Notes: generated by a model from the sequence alone, not told the origin. DNA of 64,000 nt from Roseovarius mucosus (GCF_002080415.1 NZ_CP020474.1:2865501-2929500), one strand, 5' to 3'; positions 7,660 through 18,975 are shown, counted from the first letter of the stretch. A program made the numbers and translations.

Positions 7660-10600
7660 TCAGGCGGTGCCGCCCTGCAACGGTAGCACCGTCAATTCCC
7701 CCTCTTGCCGCGCCTTGATAGCAAGGGCGGCGGCATGAGAGCCGGCCATGGTCGTGTAATAGGGGATCTTGTCGTAAAGCGCGACCGAGCGGATTTCGCG
7801 ACTGTCCTCGACTGCCTGCGTGCCTTCGGTTGTGTTCATCACAAGCGCTATCTGACCATCCTTGAGCAGATCGACGATATTGGGGCGTCCCTCATAGACC
7901 TTGTTCACGATTTCGCACGCAATGCCTGCTTCTGACAAAAAGGCCGCTGTGCCGCGCGTGGCGATGATCTCGAACCCAAGGTCGACCAGTACTTGTGCCG
8001 CTTCGATCATCTGCGGTTGCTTGTCCATATCCTTGATCGATATGAACACACGCCCGCTTTCAGGAAGGTCCACGCCCGCGCCCATCTGCGCCTTGAGGAA
8101 GGCGCGCGGGAAGGACACATCCCAGCCCATTACCTCGCCGGTCGAGCGCATTTCCGGACCAAGGATCGTGTCCACACCGGGGAAGCGGGCAAAGGGAAGA
8201 ACCGCCTCTTTGACAGAGAACCACGGCATATTGGGATCAGCCAGCGTCATCTGATCGGCCATTGGCAATGTGCCGGGCTTGGTATCTTTGGGGTAGGGGC
8301 CGCGGAAGGGAAATGCGTCGAGCGTTTCACCCGCCATGAGGCGCGCGGCGATTGATGCAATGGCGCTGTCGGTCGCCTTGGCCACGAAAGGCACGGTGCG
8401 GCTTGCGCGGGGGTTGACCTCGATCAGATAGATGTCGTCGCCCTTGACCGCGAATTGCACATTCATCAGCCCTACAACGTTGAGCGCGAGCGCTAGGGCT
8501 TCGGTCTGCTTCTTGATCTCGGCAATGGTTGCATCGCTCAGCGAATAGGGGGGCAATGAGCAGGCGGAGTCGCCTGAATGCACGCCCGCTTCTTCGATAT
8601 GTTGCATGATGCCCGCCACATGAACGCGGCTGCCATCGCAGAGCGCGTCTACGTCACATTCGATGGCACCAGAGAGATAGCTGTCGAGCAGCACGGGGCT
8701 ATCGCCCGACACCACGACCGCCTCGTTGATGTAGCGTTCCAGATGCGCCATGTCGCGCACGATCTCCATTGCGCGGCCACCCAAGACATAGGAGGGGCGG
8801 ATGACCAATGGAAAACCGATGTCTTCGGCAATCGCAAGGGCCTGCGCCCCGGTGCTGGCGATGCCATTATGCGGCTGTTTGAGGCCAAGTTTGGTGACAA
8901 GCGTCTGAAACCGTTCCCGGTCTTCGGCCAGATCAATCGCGTCGGGGGTGGTGCCAAGGATTGGAATTCCCTCAGCTTCAAGCGCACGGGCAAGTTTGAG
9001 CGGCGTTTGCCCGCCAAACTGCACGATGACCCCATGAAGCGTGCCGTTTTCCTGCTCTTTGGTCAGGATTTCCATCACATGCTCGAACGTCAGAGGCTCG
9101 AAATAGAGGCGGTCTGACGTGTCATAGTCGGTCGAGACTGTCTCGGGGTTGCAGTTGATCATGATTGTCTCATACCCGGTCTTGGACAGGGCAAAGCAGG
9201 CATGGCAGCAGCAATAGTCGAACTCGATCCCCTGACCGATCCGGTTGGGGCCGCCCCCCAGAATGACCACCTTTTTGGCGCCGGATGGGCGCGCCTCGCA
9301 TTCGACCTCGCCCATCATCGGGGCCTCGTAGGTGGAATACATGTAGGGCGTCTGTGCCTCAAACTCGGCGGCGCATGTGTCGATCCGCTTGAACACGGCA
9401 CGCACCCCCAAATTGACGCGGGCACGGCGCACCTGACCTTCATCGCGACCCGTCAGCTTGGCCAGACGTGCATCGGTAAAGCCCAGCATCTTAAGCTGGC
9501 GTAGGCCATTCTCAGTCAGCGGCAGGCCGTCGCGCCGGATGCGCTCTTCGGCGTCAACGATCTCTCGGATACGGGCAAGGAACCACGGATCGAACGCGGT
9601 TGCGGCGTTGATTTCGTCGTCGCTCAGGCCGTGGCGCATAGCCTGTGCGATGGTGCGCATACGGTCTGGGGTGGCAACCGAGAGCGCGCGGATCACGGCG
9701 GCCTTGTCAGGGGCCCCCTCGATCTCGACCTCGTCAAAGCCGGTGAGGCCGGTTTCCATCGACGCCAACGCCTTTTGCAGGCTCTCGTGGATGGTGCGCC
9801 CAATCGCCATCGCTTCGCCCACCGATTTCATCGCGGTGGTCAGATGCGGCTTGGCACCGGGGAATTTTTCAAAGGCAAAGCGCGGAATCTTGGTGACGAC
9901 ATAGTCGATGGTCGGCTCGAAGCTGGCCGGTGTCACCTTGGTGATGTCATTGTCCAACTCATCGAGCGTATAGCCTACCGCCAGTTTGGCCGCGATTTTG
10001 GCAATCGGAAATCCCGTGGCCTTGCTTGCCAGCGCCGACGACCGCGACACGCGCGGGTTCATCTCGATCACCACCATGCGGCCATCTTCGGGGTTCACCG
10101 CCCATTGCACGTTGGAGCCGCCGGTTTCCACCCCGATCTCGCGCAGCACGGCAATGCTGCCGTTGCGCATGATCTGGTATTCCTTGTCGGTGAGGGTCAG
10201 CGCAGGGGCCACGGTGATCGAATCGCCCGTATGCACACCCATCGGGTCGATGTTTTCGATAGCACAGACGATGATTGCGTTGTCCGCCTTGTCGCGGACC
10301 ACCTCCATCTCGAATTCCTTCCATCCCAGAAGGCTTTCGTCGATCAGGATCTGGCTTACGGGGGAGGCATCAAGGCCGGTCTTGCAGAAGTGGATATAAT
10401 CGTCGCGATTATACGCCACGCCGCCGCCGGTGCCACCAAGGGTAAAGGCGGGGCGGATGATCGCGGGCAGGCCGACGTAATCAATCGCCGCCATACATTC
10501 ATCCATGTTGTTGGCAATGGTCGCCTTGGGATTCTCGATCCCGAGCCGGTCCATCGCCTCGCGGAAAAGCTTGCGATCTTCGGCCATTTCAATGGCCTGA

Positions 10601-10959
10601 CGGTTGGCCCCGATCAGTTCCACGCCGAATTTTTCGAGCACGCCCATATCCGCCACCGCAAGGGCGGTGTTCAACCCGGTTTGCCCACCCATCGTTGGCA
10701 AGAGCGCGTCGGGGCGTTCCTTTTCGATGATACGGGCGACCACTTCGGGGGTTATCGGCTCGATATAGGTCGCATCGGCCAATTCTGGGTCGGTCATGAT
10801 CGTGGCCGGGTTCGAGTTGACGAGGATCACCCGATACCCTTCTTCGCGTAATGCCTTGCAGGCCTGAGCGCCGGAATAGTCGAATTCACAGGCCTGTCCG
10901 ATGATGATTGGCCCCGCTCCGATGATCATGATGGATGAAATATCGGTTCTTTTCGGCAT
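7660..10959 (-). CDS. carB: Carbamoyl-phosphate synthase large subunit
   Basis: 1,099 residues, the usual length. It makes carbamoyl phosphate for pyrimidine and arginine synthesis from bicarbonate, two ATP and ammonia passed from CarA. Two ATP-grasp halves are visible. The first starts [22 protein letters not shown] and contains [17 protein letters not shown]. The second starts [20 protein letters not shown] and contains [12 protein letters not shown]. The C-terminal MGS-like allosteric domain ([22 protein letters not shown]) is also present. The frame is open 17 codons upstream, but MPKRTDISS at 10959 is the conserved N-terminus. carA is not in the window. Confidence 0.97.
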   Translation of the reverse strand: MPKRTDISSIMIIGAGPIIIGQACEFDYSGAQACKALREEGYRVILVNSNPATIMTDPELADATYIEPITPEVVARIIEKERPDALLPTMGGQTGLNTALAVADMGVLEKFGVELIGANRQAIEMAEDRKLFREAMDRLGIENPKATIANNMDECMAAIDYVGLPAIIRPAFTLGGTGGGVAYNRDDYIHFCKTGLDASPVSQILIDESLLGWKEFEMEVVRDKADNAIIVCAIENIDPMGVHTGDSITVAPALTLTDKEYQIMRNGSIAVLREIGVETGGSNVQWAVNPEDGRMVVIEMNPRVSRSSALASKATGFPIAKIAAKLAVGYTLDELDNDITKVTPASFEPTIDYVVTKIPRFAFEKFPGAKPHLTTAMKSVGEAMAIGRTIHESLQKALASMETGLTGFDEVEIEGAPDKAAVIRALSVATPDRMRTIAQAMRHGLSDDEINAATAFDPWFLARIREIVDAEERIRRDGLPLTENGLRQLKMLGFTDARLAKLTGRDEGQVRRARVNLGVRAVFKRIDTCAAEFEAQTPYMYSTYEAPMMGEVECEARPSGAKKVVILGGGPNRIGQGIEFDYCCCHACFALSKTGYETIMINCNPETVSTDYDTSDRLYFEPLTFEHVMEILTKEQENGTLHGVIVQFGGQTPLKLARALEAEGIPILGTTPDAIDLAEDRERFQTLVTKLGLKQPHNGIASTGAQALAIAEDIGFPLVIRPSYVLGGRAMEIVRDMAHLERYINEAVVVSGDSPVLLDSYLSGAIECDVDALCDGSRVHVAGIMQHIEEAGVHSGDSACSLPPYSLSDATIAEIKKQTEALALALNVVGLMNVQFAVKGDDIYLIEVNPRASRTVPFVAKATDSAIASIAARLMAGETLDAFPFRGPYPKDTKPGTLPMADQMTLADPNMPWFSVKEAVLPFARFPGVDTILGPEMRSTGEVMGWDVSFPRAFLKAQMGAGVDLPESGRVFISIKDMDKQPQMIEAAQVLVDLGFEIIATRGTAAFLSEAGIACEIVNKVYEGRPNIVDLLKDGQIALVMNTTEGTQAVEDSREIRSVALYDKIPYYTTMAGSHAAALAIKARQEGELTVLPLQGGTA

Positions 10960-11067
10960 ATCGGTCCCCGGGCAGCTGGAAGGGCAGGAGGGGCTGGCCC
11001 ACCTGCGCAAATTGGTGGGGTTATAGCCATCACGGGCCGGGGTGCAAGGGGCAAACCCGTGCCATGC

Positions 11068-11310
11068 TCAGGAGGTTTCGGGCAACTCTGCCGCATCCTT
11101 TAGAAAGACCCGGTCGAGCGCGCCTTTCGCGCTCTCCTTGACGTCCATCAACACTTGCCCAACTTGCACCGGTGCGACAGAACACCAGACACTGATCAAG
11201 CCGCCGCCGCCCTTTTGCGCGCTTGCTGAGCCCCCTGAAAACGCCTTTATCCAGCGTTTCCCCGACTTGAAGCGCAGCCAAGGGCGCCTGTGACCGCAAA
11301 ACTGGTTCAA
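11068..11310 (-). CDS. Possible small hypothetical protein
   Basis: 80 codons on the minus strand in the gap between carB and pabB. The N-terminal half is basic and aromatic (RRPWLRFKSGKRWIKAF). The C-terminal half looks protein-like and amphipathic (VGQVLMDVKESAKGAL, then DRVFLKDAAELPETS). No family is recognised and the start is uncertain; a second frame over the same DNA is also open. It may instead be untranslated leader DNA. Confidence 0.3.
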   Translation of the reverse strand: MNQFCGHRRPWLRFKSGKRWIKAFSGGSASAQKGGGGLISVWCSVAPVQVGQVLMDVKESAKGALDRVFLKDAAELPETS

Positions 11311-11381
11311 ACCGACGTATTTAAGGGTGTGCTTTGTGGATCACGCGCCTAAATACATCCCACTTGCCAAGAGGATGCGAC

Positions 11382-12506
11382 GTGCAGATTCGTTTCGATC
11401 ATGGGCCCAACACCGACGCCTGCCAGTTTGCTCAGCCCGAACGCCTGATCGTGGCGCAGACGCCCGAAGAGGTGCCCGCCGCACTTGCAGTGCTTGACGA
11501 GGCGCGGGCAGAGGGCTTTTGGCTGGCGGGCTTTGCAAGTTATGAACTTGGTCATGCGCTGGAGCCACGGTTGGCCTCGTCCATGCCCGCATCCCGTCGT
11601 TTGCCGCTGTTGCAATTTGGAACCTATGCCGCCCCCATCAAAGCCGCGCCGCTCAAGGCGGGGCAGGCCTCGCTTGGCGATCTGGTGCCTGACTGGGATC
11701 AGGCCCGCTATGCGCGGGCCTTTCAGGCGGTGCATGAGTATATCTGTGCGGGTGATATCTATCAGGCCAATTTGACCTTTCCGCTGCGCATGACGGCCCA
11801 AGGCACGCCGCAGGCGCTTTATGCCGCGCTCTGCGCCATTCAACCGGTGCGGTATGGCGCGTTGATCGAGGCGGCAGGCCTGCCCGCGATCCTGTCGCGT
11901 TCGCCCGAGTTGTTCTTTCGCACCCATGCCGATGGGCGGATCGAAACCCGGCCCATGAAGGGCACGCAGCCCCGCAGCACCGACGCGGCCGAGGATGCGC
12001 GGCGTCGGTTTTTCCTGCAATCGGACGCCAAAAACCGCGCCGAAAACCTGATGATCGTGGACCTATTGCGCAATGACATCAGCCGGGTCAGCCTGCCCGG
12101 CAGCGTGCGCGTGCCCGAGCTATTCTCGGTCGAGACCTATGAGACGCTGCATCAGATGACCTCGCTCATCACCGCTGATCTCATGCCCGATATGGGACTG
12201 TCGGATATTTTGCGCGCGCTTTTTCCCTGTGGCTCGATCACTGGCGCGCCGAAACTGCGCGCGATGCAAATCTTGGCCGAGTTGGAGCACCACGCCCGCG
12301 ATATCTATTGCGGCGCTATCGGTTGGGCCGCACCGGATGGACGGGCCGAATTCAATGTGGCCATTCGCACGCTGATGCTCGAGGATGGGCGCGCAACCCT
12401 CAACGTGGGGGGCGGCGTGGTCTATGACAGCACGGCCTGGGGCGAATATGAAGAGGCGCTGTGGAAGGCGCGGTTCGCCCGTGCGCTTGCGCCTGTTCCT
12501 GCCTGA
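11382..12506 (+). CDS. pabB: Aminodeoxychorismate synthase component I
   Basis: A 374-residue chorismate-binding enzyme that converts chorismate plus ammonia to 4-amino-4-deoxychorismate for folate synthesis. The signature region is intact: AGDIYQANLTFPL, IETRPMKGTQPR, KNRAENLMIVDLLRND, and SITGAPKLRAMQI near the C-terminus. The start is taken as GTG at 11382 because AGAGGA lies six bases upstream and the protein then begins like its relatives (QIRFDHGP). A TTG at 11334 is in frame but has no ribosome site. No pabC neighbour follows; the next gene is convergent cfa, 7 bases away. Confidence 0.9.
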   Translation: MQIRFDHGPNTDACQFAQPERLIVAQTPEEVPAALAVLDEARAEGFWLAGFASYELGHALEPRLASSMPASRRLPLLQFGTYAAPIKAAPLKAGQASLGDLVPDWDQARYARAFQAVHEYICAGDIYQANLTFPLRMTAQGTPQALYAALCAIQPVRYGALIEAAGLPAILSRSPELFFRTHADGRIETRPMKGTQPRSTDAAEDARRRFFLQSDAKNRAENLMIVDLLRNDISRVSLPGSVRVPELFSVETYETLHQMTSLITADLMPDMGLSDILRALFPCGSITGAPKLRAMQILAELEHHARDIYCGAIGWAAPDGRAEFNVAIRTLMLEDGRATLNVGGGVVYDSTAWGEYEEALWKARFARALAPVPA

Positions 12507-12512
12507 TAGGGC

Positions 12513-13739
12513 CTATTCGGCAGCGTGTCGCAGGCCGTTAGCCCTGTTGCTGTATAGGTAATCGCGGGTCAGTGGCACGGCATCCTGTTTCGGTGTCAGT
12601 TGGAACTGGAACACCACCTGATTGTTAAGGCGAAAGGTAAGCTCGCTGGCGATCAGGTAATAGCGCCACATCCGACAAAAGCGCTCATCATAGAGCGTGC
12701 GGACTTTGTCGAGATTTGCCTCGAACCGGTCGCGCCAATGGCGCAGCGTTTCCGCATAGTGCAGGCGCCACACCTCAACATCCGTCGTCACCAGCCCGTG
12801 CCGTTCCACGGCGGCCACCGCCTCGGACATGGCCGGGCAATAGCCCCCCGGAAAGATGTATTTCGTGATCCAGGGGCTTGTTGCACCCGGCGGCCCCGCC
12901 CGCCCGATGGTATGGATAAGAGCTATGCCATCGGGGGCCAGCAGCCGTTGAACCGTGGCGAAATAGGCATCGTAATGGGGCACGCCCACATGCTCGAACA
13001 TGCCCACGGATACGATGCGGTCAAACTGCCCCTTCACATCGCGGTAATCCATGAGGTGGAACCGCACCTTGTCCGCCAGCCCCGCCTGTTGCGCACGCTG
13101 ATTGGCCACCGCATGCTGTTCCTGCGATAGGGTCACGCCCGTCACCTGCGCGCCAAAATCGCGCGCAAGCGTCAACCCCATGCCGCCCCAGCCACAGCCG
13201 ATGTCGAGCACGCGCATGCCCGGACGGATCAGCAGCTTGGCGGCGATATGCGCCTTTTTGGCGGCCTGCGCCTCTTCCAGTGTCATGTCGGGGCGGGCGA
13301 AATAGGCGCAGGAATACTGCCGGTCGGCATCGAGAAAGAGATCGTATAGCGCGCCAGACAGATCGTAATGATGCGCTACATTGGCGCGCGACCGCGCCGC
13401 CGGGTTGAACTGATCCAGACGCCGCTTGAGCCAGCGCAGCGTTTCCATAGGACGCCGGAACCATGGCTGCCCCTGCGCCGCGATATTGGTGATCGCGAGG
13501 CTGAGAAAGCCGTAAAGATCATCGCCCGCGATCGTCAGCGTCCCATCCATATAGCCTTCGCCCGCCGCCATATCCGGCGAGAGCACGATGCGCCGGGGCA
13601 ACGTGGGATCATGCAGCGTCACCGCAATGCCGTCGCCCTGCTCGCCATAGTGCCGCGTGACCCCGTCGGGGTAAGTCACGCTTAGATGTCCTTGCTTGAA
13701 AAGATGGGTCAGCAACCCGTCCAGAGCCCTTGTCCACAT
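12513..13739 (-). CDS. cfa: Cyclopropane-fatty-acyl-phospholipid synthase family protein
   Basis: A 408-residue SAM-dependent enzyme that adds a methylene bridge to unsaturated acyl chains of membrane phospholipids. The N-terminal lipid-binding region ends near FNPAARSRANVAHHYDLS. The methyltransferase core has VLDIGCGWGGMG (SAM site), VTGVTLSQEQ, SVGMFEHVG and KYIFPGGYCPA, all characteristic. The start is placed at the ATG at 13739 (MWTRALDG); an ATG four codons upstream is possible. The frame stays open far upstream, but that part is antisense to aspS and is not coding. Related enzymes may methylate rather than cyclopropanate, so product chemistry is inferred. Confidence 0.88.
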   Translation of the reverse strand: MWTRALDGLLTHLFKQGHLSVTYPDGVTRHYGEQGDGIAVTLHDPTLPRRIVLSPDMAAGEGYMDGTLTIAGDDLYGFLSLAITNIAAQGQPWFRRPMETLRWLKRRLDQFNPAARSRANVAHHYDLSGALYDLFLDADRQYSCAYFARPDMTLEEAQAAKKAHIAAKLLIRPGMRVLDIGCGWGGMGLTLARDFGAQVTGVTLSQEQHAVANQRAQQAGLADKVRFHLMDYRDVKGQFDRIVSVGMFEHVGVPHYDAYFATVQRLLAPDGIALIHTIGRAGPPGATSPWITKYIFPGGYCPAMSEAVAAVERHGLVTTDVEVWRLHYAETLRHWRDRFEANLDKVRTLYDERFCRMWRYYLIASELTFRLNNQVVFQFQLTPKQDAVPLTRDYLYSNRANGLRHAAE

Positions 13740-13976
13740 GTCACACCCCATGTCCGCGCGCCTAACCCGGCGCAGTTCAACGGCGTACCAAACTTGTCCC
13801 TCGGCCCGAGTTCTCTGGGCCTGCCTGCTCATGTGGCGGGTATTTTCGCGCAGATTGCCTTTTGTGTAAACGGTTTTGCGGCGTGCACGGCCCCACGCCC
13901 TTGACTTTGCCGCCCCGCCAAGGTGTATCGGCCCGAACCCGAAACGACAGCCCAGACTTGGGACCGGAGAGCCAAC

Positions 13977-15758
13977 ATGCACGCATATCGCAGCCATTCC
14001 TGCGCAGACCTGACAAAAACGGACGTGGGCGCGGATGTGCGCCTTGCCGGTTGGGTGCACCGTATCCGCGATCATGGCGGGGTTCTTTTTATCGACCTGC
14101 GCGATCATTACGGCGTAACTCAGCTCATTTGTGACCCCGATAGCCCGGTTTTTGCGCAAGTGGAAAAGCTGCGCAGCGAATATTGCATCCGAATCGATGG
14201 GGCGGTCAAAGCGCGCGATGCTGGGTTGATCAACGCAAAGATCCCGACTGGCGAGATCGAGGTGTTCATCCGCGACATGGAGATTCTGGGCTCTGCCGCT
14301 GAATTGCCGCTGCAGGTGTTCGGCGATCAGGAATACCCAGAGGAAACACGTCTGCGCTATCGCTATCTTGACCTGCGCCGTGAGGCGATGCAGCGCAATA
14401 TGGTGCTGCGCTCGGATGTGGTGGCCGCGATGCGCCGTCGCATGTGGGACAAGGGATTCCGCGAGTTTCAGACACCGATCATTACGGCCAGCAGCCCTGA
14501 AGGCGCGCGCGACTTTCTGGTGCCGTCGCGTTTGCATCCGGGCAAGTTCTATGCGCTGCCACAGGCACCGCAGCAGTTCAAGCAGCTGATCATGGTGTCG
14601 GGCTTCGACAAGTATTTTCAGATCGCGCCCTGTTTCCGGGATGAAGACCCGCGCGCCGACCGTTCGCCCACGGATTTCTACCAACTCGACCTTGAGATGA
14701 GCTTTGTCGAGCAGCAGGATGTCTTTGACACCATCGCGCCGGTGATCGCAGGTGTGTTCCAAGAGTTCGGTGGCGACAAGACGGTGGATGCGCCCGAGGC
14801 CTGGCCGCAGATTTCCTATGCGGATTCAGCGCTCTGGTATGGCACCGACAAGCCCGACCTGCGCAACCCGATCAAGATGCAGGATGTCTCCGAGCATTTC
14901 CTGGGGTCCGGTTTTGCGATCTTCGCCAAACTGTTGGAGCAAGACGGCACAGAAATTCGCGCCATTCCCGCGCCCACGGGCGGCAGCCGCAAGTTCTGCG
15001 ACCGCATGAACGCCTTTGCCCAGAAAGAGGGCCTGCCGGGGATGGGGTATATTTTCTGGCGCGAGGCCGATGGCGCGATGGAGGCCGCAGGCCCCCTTGC
15101 CAAGAATATCGGCCCGGAACGCACCGAAGCGATCCGCCAGCAGCTTGGGCTTGGTGTGGGCGATGCCGCGTTTTTCCTTGGCGGCAAGCCGCAGGCCTTC
15201 GAGCGGGTGGCGGGCAAGGCGCGCACGGTGATTGGCGATGAATTGGGGCTGACGGATCAGAACCGCTTTGCCTTTGCCTGGATCGTCGATTTCCCGATGT
15301 ATGAGGCCGATGAGACCACCGGCAAGGTCGATTTCTCGCATAACCCGTTTTCGATGCCGCAGGGTGGGATTGACGCGCTGAGCGGTGATCCTCTCAAAGT
15401 CTTGGGATATCAATATGATCTGGCCTGCAACGGCTATGAGCTGGTGTCGGGCGCGATCCGAAACCACAAGCTCGACATCATGATCAAGGCATTTGAGCTG
15501 GCGGGGTATGGCGAGGAAGAGGTGCGCAAGCGGTTTGGCGGGATGGTCAACGCGTTTCAATACGGCGCCCCGCCGCATGGCGGCTGTGCTGCGGGCATTG
15601 ACCGGATCGTGATGTTGCTGGCGGGTACGTCGAATATCCGTGAGGTTATCATGTTCCCGATGAACCAGCGGGCCGAAGACCTGATGATGAATGCGCCCTC
15701 TGATCCAACCTCGGATCAGTTGATGGAGCTGGGATTGCGGATCATTCCACAAGACTAG
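13977..15758 (+). CDS. aspS: Aspartyl-tRNA synthetase
   Basis: A 593-residue class IIb synthetase of bacterial type. The N-terminal OB-fold anticodon-binding domain ([16 protein letters not shown]) is followed by the catalytic core. Motif 2 is [19 protein letters not shown], motif 3 is [19 protein letters not shown], and the large bacterial GAD insertion lies between about residues 290 and 420. The start MHAYRSHSC at 13977 is preceded by GGAGA at a good distance. Whether it is discriminating or also charges tRNA-Asn depends on a GatCAB system that is not in the window. It is transcribed divergently from cfa. Confidence 0.97.
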   Translation: MHAYRSHSCADLTKTDVGADVRLAGWVHRIRDHGGVLFIDLRDHYGVTQLICDPDSPVFAQVEKLRSEYCIRIDGAVKARDAGLINAKIPTGEIEVFIRDMEILGSAAELPLQVFGDQEYPEETRLRYRYLDLRREAMQRNMVLRSDVVAAMRRRMWDKGFREFQTPIITASSPEGARDFLVPSRLHPGKFYALPQAPQQFKQLIMVSGFDKYFQIAPCFRDEDPRADRSPTDFYQLDLEMSFVEQQDVFDTIAPVIAGVFQEFGGDKTVDAPEAWPQISYADSALWYGTDKPDLRNPIKMQDVSEHFLGSGFAIFAKLLEQDGTEIRAIPAPTGGSRKFCDRMNAFAQKEGLPGMGYIFWREADGAMEAAGPLAKNIGPERTEAIRQQLGLGVGDAAFFLGGKPQAFERVAGKARTVIGDELGLTDQNRFAFAWIVDFPMYEADETTGKVDFSHNPFSMPQGGIDALSGDPLKVLGYQYDLACNGYELVSGAIRNHKLDIMIKAFELAGYGEEEVRKRFGGMVNAFQYGAPPHGGCAAGIDRIVMLLAGTSNIREVIMFPMNQRAEDLMMNAPSDPTSDQLMELGLRIIPQD

Positions 15759-15825
15759 GCGGGGCTTTCCCTTGGCGTGATATTCGGGCAATGTCGCGCC
15801 AAGGAACTGTGCAAGGCCCGAAAAA

Positions 15826-16542
15826 ATGACGCAAAATAGGCCAGTTGGGCCAAAGCTGGTGAATTGGACCCCGCCGCCCGCGCCGGATGGTGCGCCGCTT
15901 GTTGGGCGATATGCACGGTTGGACAGGCTGGATTCGGATCGCCACGCGGCAGATCTGCACCGCGCGTTTTCGGTGGATGATGCAATTTGGGACTATCTGC
16001 CCTATGGGCCGTTTTCGTCCTCGGCGCAGTTGCACCGGTGGGCGCGGGAGATGGCGGCGGGGAGTGATCCGCTGTTTTATGCCATTACCGACCTCGACAG
16101 CGGGCATTTGGGGGGCGTTGCCAGCTATTTGCGGATCACGCCGCAGGCGGGCACAATTGAGGTGGGGCATATCAATTTTGCCGCCTCTCTTCAGCGCACC
16201 CGTGCCGCAACCGAGGCGATTTTCCTTTTGATTCAATGGGCTTTTGAAGCGGGCTATCGCCGGTTCGAATGGAAATGCGATGCGCTTAACATGCCTTCGC
16301 GACGGGCGGCGCAGAGGTTTGGGCTGAGTTACGAGGGGGTTTTCCGGCAGGCGACGGTGGTCAAGGGGCGCAATCGCGACACGGCGTGGTTTGCCGCGAT
16401 TGACGCCGAATGGCCTGCGTTGAAAGAGGCCTTTACGCTTTGGCTGGACCCGTCAAATTTTGACGCTCAGGGCCAACAGCGCGAGAGCCTTGGCAGCCTC
16501 ACGCGGTTGGTTCGGGTGGCCTCTGATCCGGCGCAGCGCTGA
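15826..16542 (+). CDS. GNAT family N-acetyltransferase (RimJ/RimL-like)
   Basis: 238 residues. The architecture fits the acetyl-CoA-dependent GNAT fold of the RimJ/RimL type. An N-terminal strand PLVGRYARLDRLD is followed by DAIWDYLPYGPF, an IEVGHINFAASLQRT region preceding the acetyl-CoA loop, and FEWKCDALNMPSRRAAQRFG with YEGVFRQATVVKGRNRDTAWF at the end, the usual last motif. Relatives acetylate ribosomal proteins, amino acids or antibiotics; nothing here selects a substrate. It lies 67 bases after aspS and ends 12 bases from the convergent thrS. Confidence 0.85.
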   Translation: MTQNRPVGPKLVNWTPPPAPDGAPLVGRYARLDRLDSDRHAADLHRAFSVDDAIWDYLPYGPFSSSAQLHRWAREMAAGSDPLFYAITDLDSGHLGGVASYLRITPQAGTIEVGHINFAASLQRTRAATEAIFLLIQWAFEAGYRRFEWKCDALNMPSRRAAQRFGLSYEGVFRQATVVKGRNRDTAWFAAIDAEWPALKEAFTLWLDPSNFDAQGQQRESLGSLTRLVRVASDPAQR

Positions 16543-16554
16543 ATTTCCCTTATA

Positions 16555-18501
16555 TTACAAAAGGTCAGGCGGTGTGGCCTCTCGTGCCAGTTCTGCGGCA
16601 ACCTGATCCAAAGGCACGATGCGGCTGTCCTTTTCACCCAAGCGGCGCAGGGATACGGTGCCATCCTCGACCTCGCGCGGGCCGCAGGCGAGGATCACAG
16701 GAACCTTGCCCAAGGAATGCTCGCGGACCTTGTAATTGATCTTTTCGTTGCGGGTGTCGGCCTCGGCGCGGATGTTAAGGTCTGTAAGGTTTTGGGCGAC
16801 TTTTGTAACGTAGTCGTCGGCCTCAGACACGATGGAGGCGACCACCACCTGACGGGGGGCCAACCAGAAGGGCAGGCGGCCTGCGTGCTCTTCGATCAGG
16901 ATACCGATGAAGCGCTCGAAGCTGCCCAGAACCGCACGGTGCAGCATCACGGGACGGTGTTTGGCCCCGTCGGTGCCGATGTAATTTGCATCCAGCCGTT
17001 CGGGCAGAACGAAATCCACCTGATGCGTGCCGCATTGCCATTTGCGCCCGATGGCATCGGTCAGGGTGAATTCGAGCTTGGGCCCGTAGAACGCGCCTTC
17101 GCCCGGGTTAACCTTGGGTTCGATGCCTGCGGCGCGGGTGGCGGATAGAAGGGCGGCTTCGGCCTTGTCCCAGACCTCGTCTGATCCGGCGCGCACATCG
17201 GGGCGGGTGGAAAAGAGAACTTCGAAATTCGGAAAGCCCAGATCGGTGTAGATACCCGACAGAAAGGTGATGAAGCGTGCGGTTTCCGATTCGATCTGAT
17301 CCTCGGTGCAGAAGATATGCGCGTCATCCTGCGTGAAGCCCCGCACGCGCATGATGCCATGCAGCGCACCCGAGGGTTCGTAGCGGTTGCACGAGCCGAA
17401 TTCAGCCATGCGCAGGGGCAGGTCGCGGTAGGATTTGAGGCCCTGATTGAAAATCTGCACATGGCAGGGGCAATTCATCGGCTTCAATGCGTTCACGGCT
17501 TTTTCGCGGGCGTGATCCTCGTCGACTTCGACGATGAACATATTTTCCTGATATTTTTCCCAATGGCCGGATCTTTCCCACAGCTTGCGGTCGACCACTT
17601 GGGGCGTGTTCACCTCGACATAGCCGCCGCGGCGTTGCTGGCGGCGCATGTAATCCTGAAGCGTGGTGTAGACGGTCCAGCCGTTGGGGTGCCAAAACAC
17701 CTGACCGGGGGCCTCTTCCTGCATGTGGAAAAGGTCCATTTCGCGGCCCAATTTGCGGTGGTCGCGGCGGTCGGCCTCTTCAAGGAAGTTCAGGTAATCC
17801 TTGAGTGCGTCGCGGTTCTGGAACGCGACACCATAGATGCGTTGCAGCATTGGCCGGGTGCTGTCGCCACGCCAATAGGCGCCGGCCACGCTCATGAGTT
17901 TGAAGGCGTCGGCGGGCACCTGCCCGGTGTTTTGCAAATGCGGACCCCGGCAGAGATCCTGCCAGTCGCCGTGCCAATACATGCGCAGCGGTTCAGAGCC
18001 GGGGATCGCCTCGATCAACTCGACCTTATAGGGCTCACCTGTGTCGCGGTAATGCTGGATCGCGCGTTCGCGCTCCCAGATTTCGGTGCGCACCGGATCA
18101 CGCAGGTTGATGATCTCTTTCATCTTTTTCTCGATGAGGCCGAGATCTTCGGGGGTGAAGGGGGCTGTGCGGTCAAAATCGTAATACCAGCCATTCGCGA
18201 TGACCGGACCGATCGTGACCTTCACATCTGGCCAGATTTCCTGCACCGCGCGGGCCATGATATGGGCAAGGTCGTGGCGGATGAGTTCGAGCGCGGGCGC
18301 GTCATCCTTGATCGTGTTGATGCTGATGGCTGCGTCGCGATCAATGGGCCATTGCAGGTCCCAATGTGCGCCGTCCACATGGGCGGAAATGGCGCGCTTG
18401 GCCAGTGACGGCGAGATGCTGGCGGCCACCTCTGCGGGGGTTACGCCTGCGCTGTATTCGCGCGCATTGCCATCGGGAAAGCTGAGGGAAATCTGGGCCA
18501 T
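16555..18501 (-). CDS. thrS: Threonyl-tRNA synthetase
   Basis: A 648-residue class IIa synthetase, full length. Domains in order are TGS (about 1-60), the editing domain with [17 protein letters not shown] and the related [10 protein letters not shown] block, and the catalytic core with [10 protein letters not shown] (zinc Cys), [19 protein letters not shown] and [12 protein letters not shown]. The C-terminal anticodon-binding domain contains [13 protein letters not shown]. The editing site removes Ser mischarged on tRNA-Thr in characterised relatives. The gene is monocistronic on the minus strand. Confidence 0.97.
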   Translation of the reverse strand: MAQISLSFPDGNAREYSAGVTPAEVAASISPSLAKRAISAHVDGAHWDLQWPIDRDAAISINTIKDDAPALELIRHDLAHIMARAVQEIWPDVKVTIGPVIANGWYYDFDRTAPFTPEDLGLIEKKMKEIINLRDPVRTEIWERERAIQHYRDTGEPYKVELIEAIPGSEPLRMYWHGDWQDLCRGPHLQNTGQVPADAFKLMSVAGAYWRGDSTRPMLQRIYGVAFQNRDALKDYLNFLEEADRRDHRKLGREMDLFHMQEEAPGQVFWHPNGWTVYTTLQDYMRRQQRRGGYVEVNTPQVVDRKLWERSGHWEKYQENMFIVEVDEDHAREKAVNALKPMNCPCHVQIFNQGLKSYRDLPLRMAEFGSCNRYEPSGALHGIMRVRGFTQDDAHIFCTEDQIESETARFITFLSGIYTDLGFPNFEVLFSTRPDVRAGSDEVWDKAEAALLSATRAAGIEPKVNPGEGAFYGPKLEFTLTDAIGRKWQCGTHQVDFVLPERLDANYIGTDGAKHRPVMLHRAVLGSFERFIGILIEEHAGRLPFWLAPRQVVVASIVSEADDYVTKVAQNLTDLNIRAEADTRNEKINYKVREHSLGKVPVILACGPREVEDGTVSLRRLGEKDSRIVPLDQVAAELAREATPPDLL

Positions 18502-18614
18502 TTTCTTGGCTCCTCGTCGGTTTGGCGCCCACGGAACGCCCGGTTGCGGGTTTGATACGCGTCACATGCCCGTTCAGGCGGGCAAGGTCAATAGGAGGGC
18601 TTTTTCGCACGGAA

Positions 18615-18628
18615 TTTTGCATGCAAAA
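18615..18628. promoter_or_regulatory. Perfect palindrome TTTTGCATGCAAAA
   Basis: A 14-base perfect palindrome in the 249-base gap between thrS and the 74-codon gene at 18751. About 20 bases further on, GCAGTGCAGAAAAA (18650-18663) matches the PhaR-box edge found before the phasin gene. Together they look like regulatory DNA; the binding protein is not known. Confidence 0.4.
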
Positions 18629-18710
18629 GCATACGTTTCTCCTTTTGTCGCAGTGCAGAAAAAATCTATGGACATGTCGGATATGAGGCCCTAAATGCCG
18701 TATATCGGAC

Positions 18711-18729
18711 ACGCAAGATTCTTGCGTGC
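18711..18729 (+). other. Short hairpin in the leader of the 74-residue protein gene
   Basis: CACGCAAG and CTTGCGTG are perfect 8-base arms around a three-base ATT loop, 22 bases before the ATG at 18751. No T-run follows, so it is not an obvious terminator. It may be an operator or an RNA stem near the ribosome site. Confidence 0.4.
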
Positions 18730-18750
18730 GCAACCAGAAGGGGGCCTGAC

Positions 18751-18975
18751 ATGCCGAAGTATAATTCGAATTTTGAGTTGTCGGTCGCAGACATGGAGCT
18801 GATCGAAAGTGCCTTGCTCAAGACCAAGGCGGATCTAACGACACAACCTGACCGTATGGCCGACGGATTGGCCTGCGCGGATGAGACCCTGCGCAAGATC
18901 CACGATCTGCTGGGGCGGCTCCACAATCAAAAAGTGTTCTACCGGCCACGTCGCGGCGCCTATATCGGCGGCTGA
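18751..18975 (+). CDS. Conserved small hypothetical protein
   Basis: 74 residues, starting MPKYNSNFELSVADMELIES with a G-rich ribosome site in the preceding ten bases. The sequence is helical (LKTKADLTTQ, ADETLRKIHDLLGRLHNQKV) and ends in a basic RPRRGAYIGG. I recognise the type as a short Rhodobacteraceae protein without a known role. Its upstream region is rich in inverted repeats and carries a partial PhaR-like box, so regulated expression is plausible. Confidence 0.6.
   Translation: MPKYNSNFELSVADMELIESALLKTKADLTTQPDRMADGLACADETLRKIHDLLGRLHNQKVFYRPRRGAYIGG

Noticed and set aside
9631..10851. 406-codon open frame on the plus strand inside carB
   Set aside because: It is antisense to well-conserved carB, rich in His, Arg and Gly, and shows no recognisable domain; an effect of high third-position GC.
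11382..12506. Possibility that this gene is anthranilate synthase trpE
   Set aside because: Its 374-residue length, N-terminus and KNRAENLMIVDLLRND segment fit PabB; TrpE is about 500 residues.
13740..14762. Upstream continuation of the cfa frame to 749 codons
   Set aside because: The extra part crosses the divergent promoter and lies antisense to aspS; the Cfa family start is at 13739.
17317..18408. 363-codon plus-strand frame within thrS
   Set aside because: Antisense to ThrS catalytic motifs, no domain and no ribosome site.
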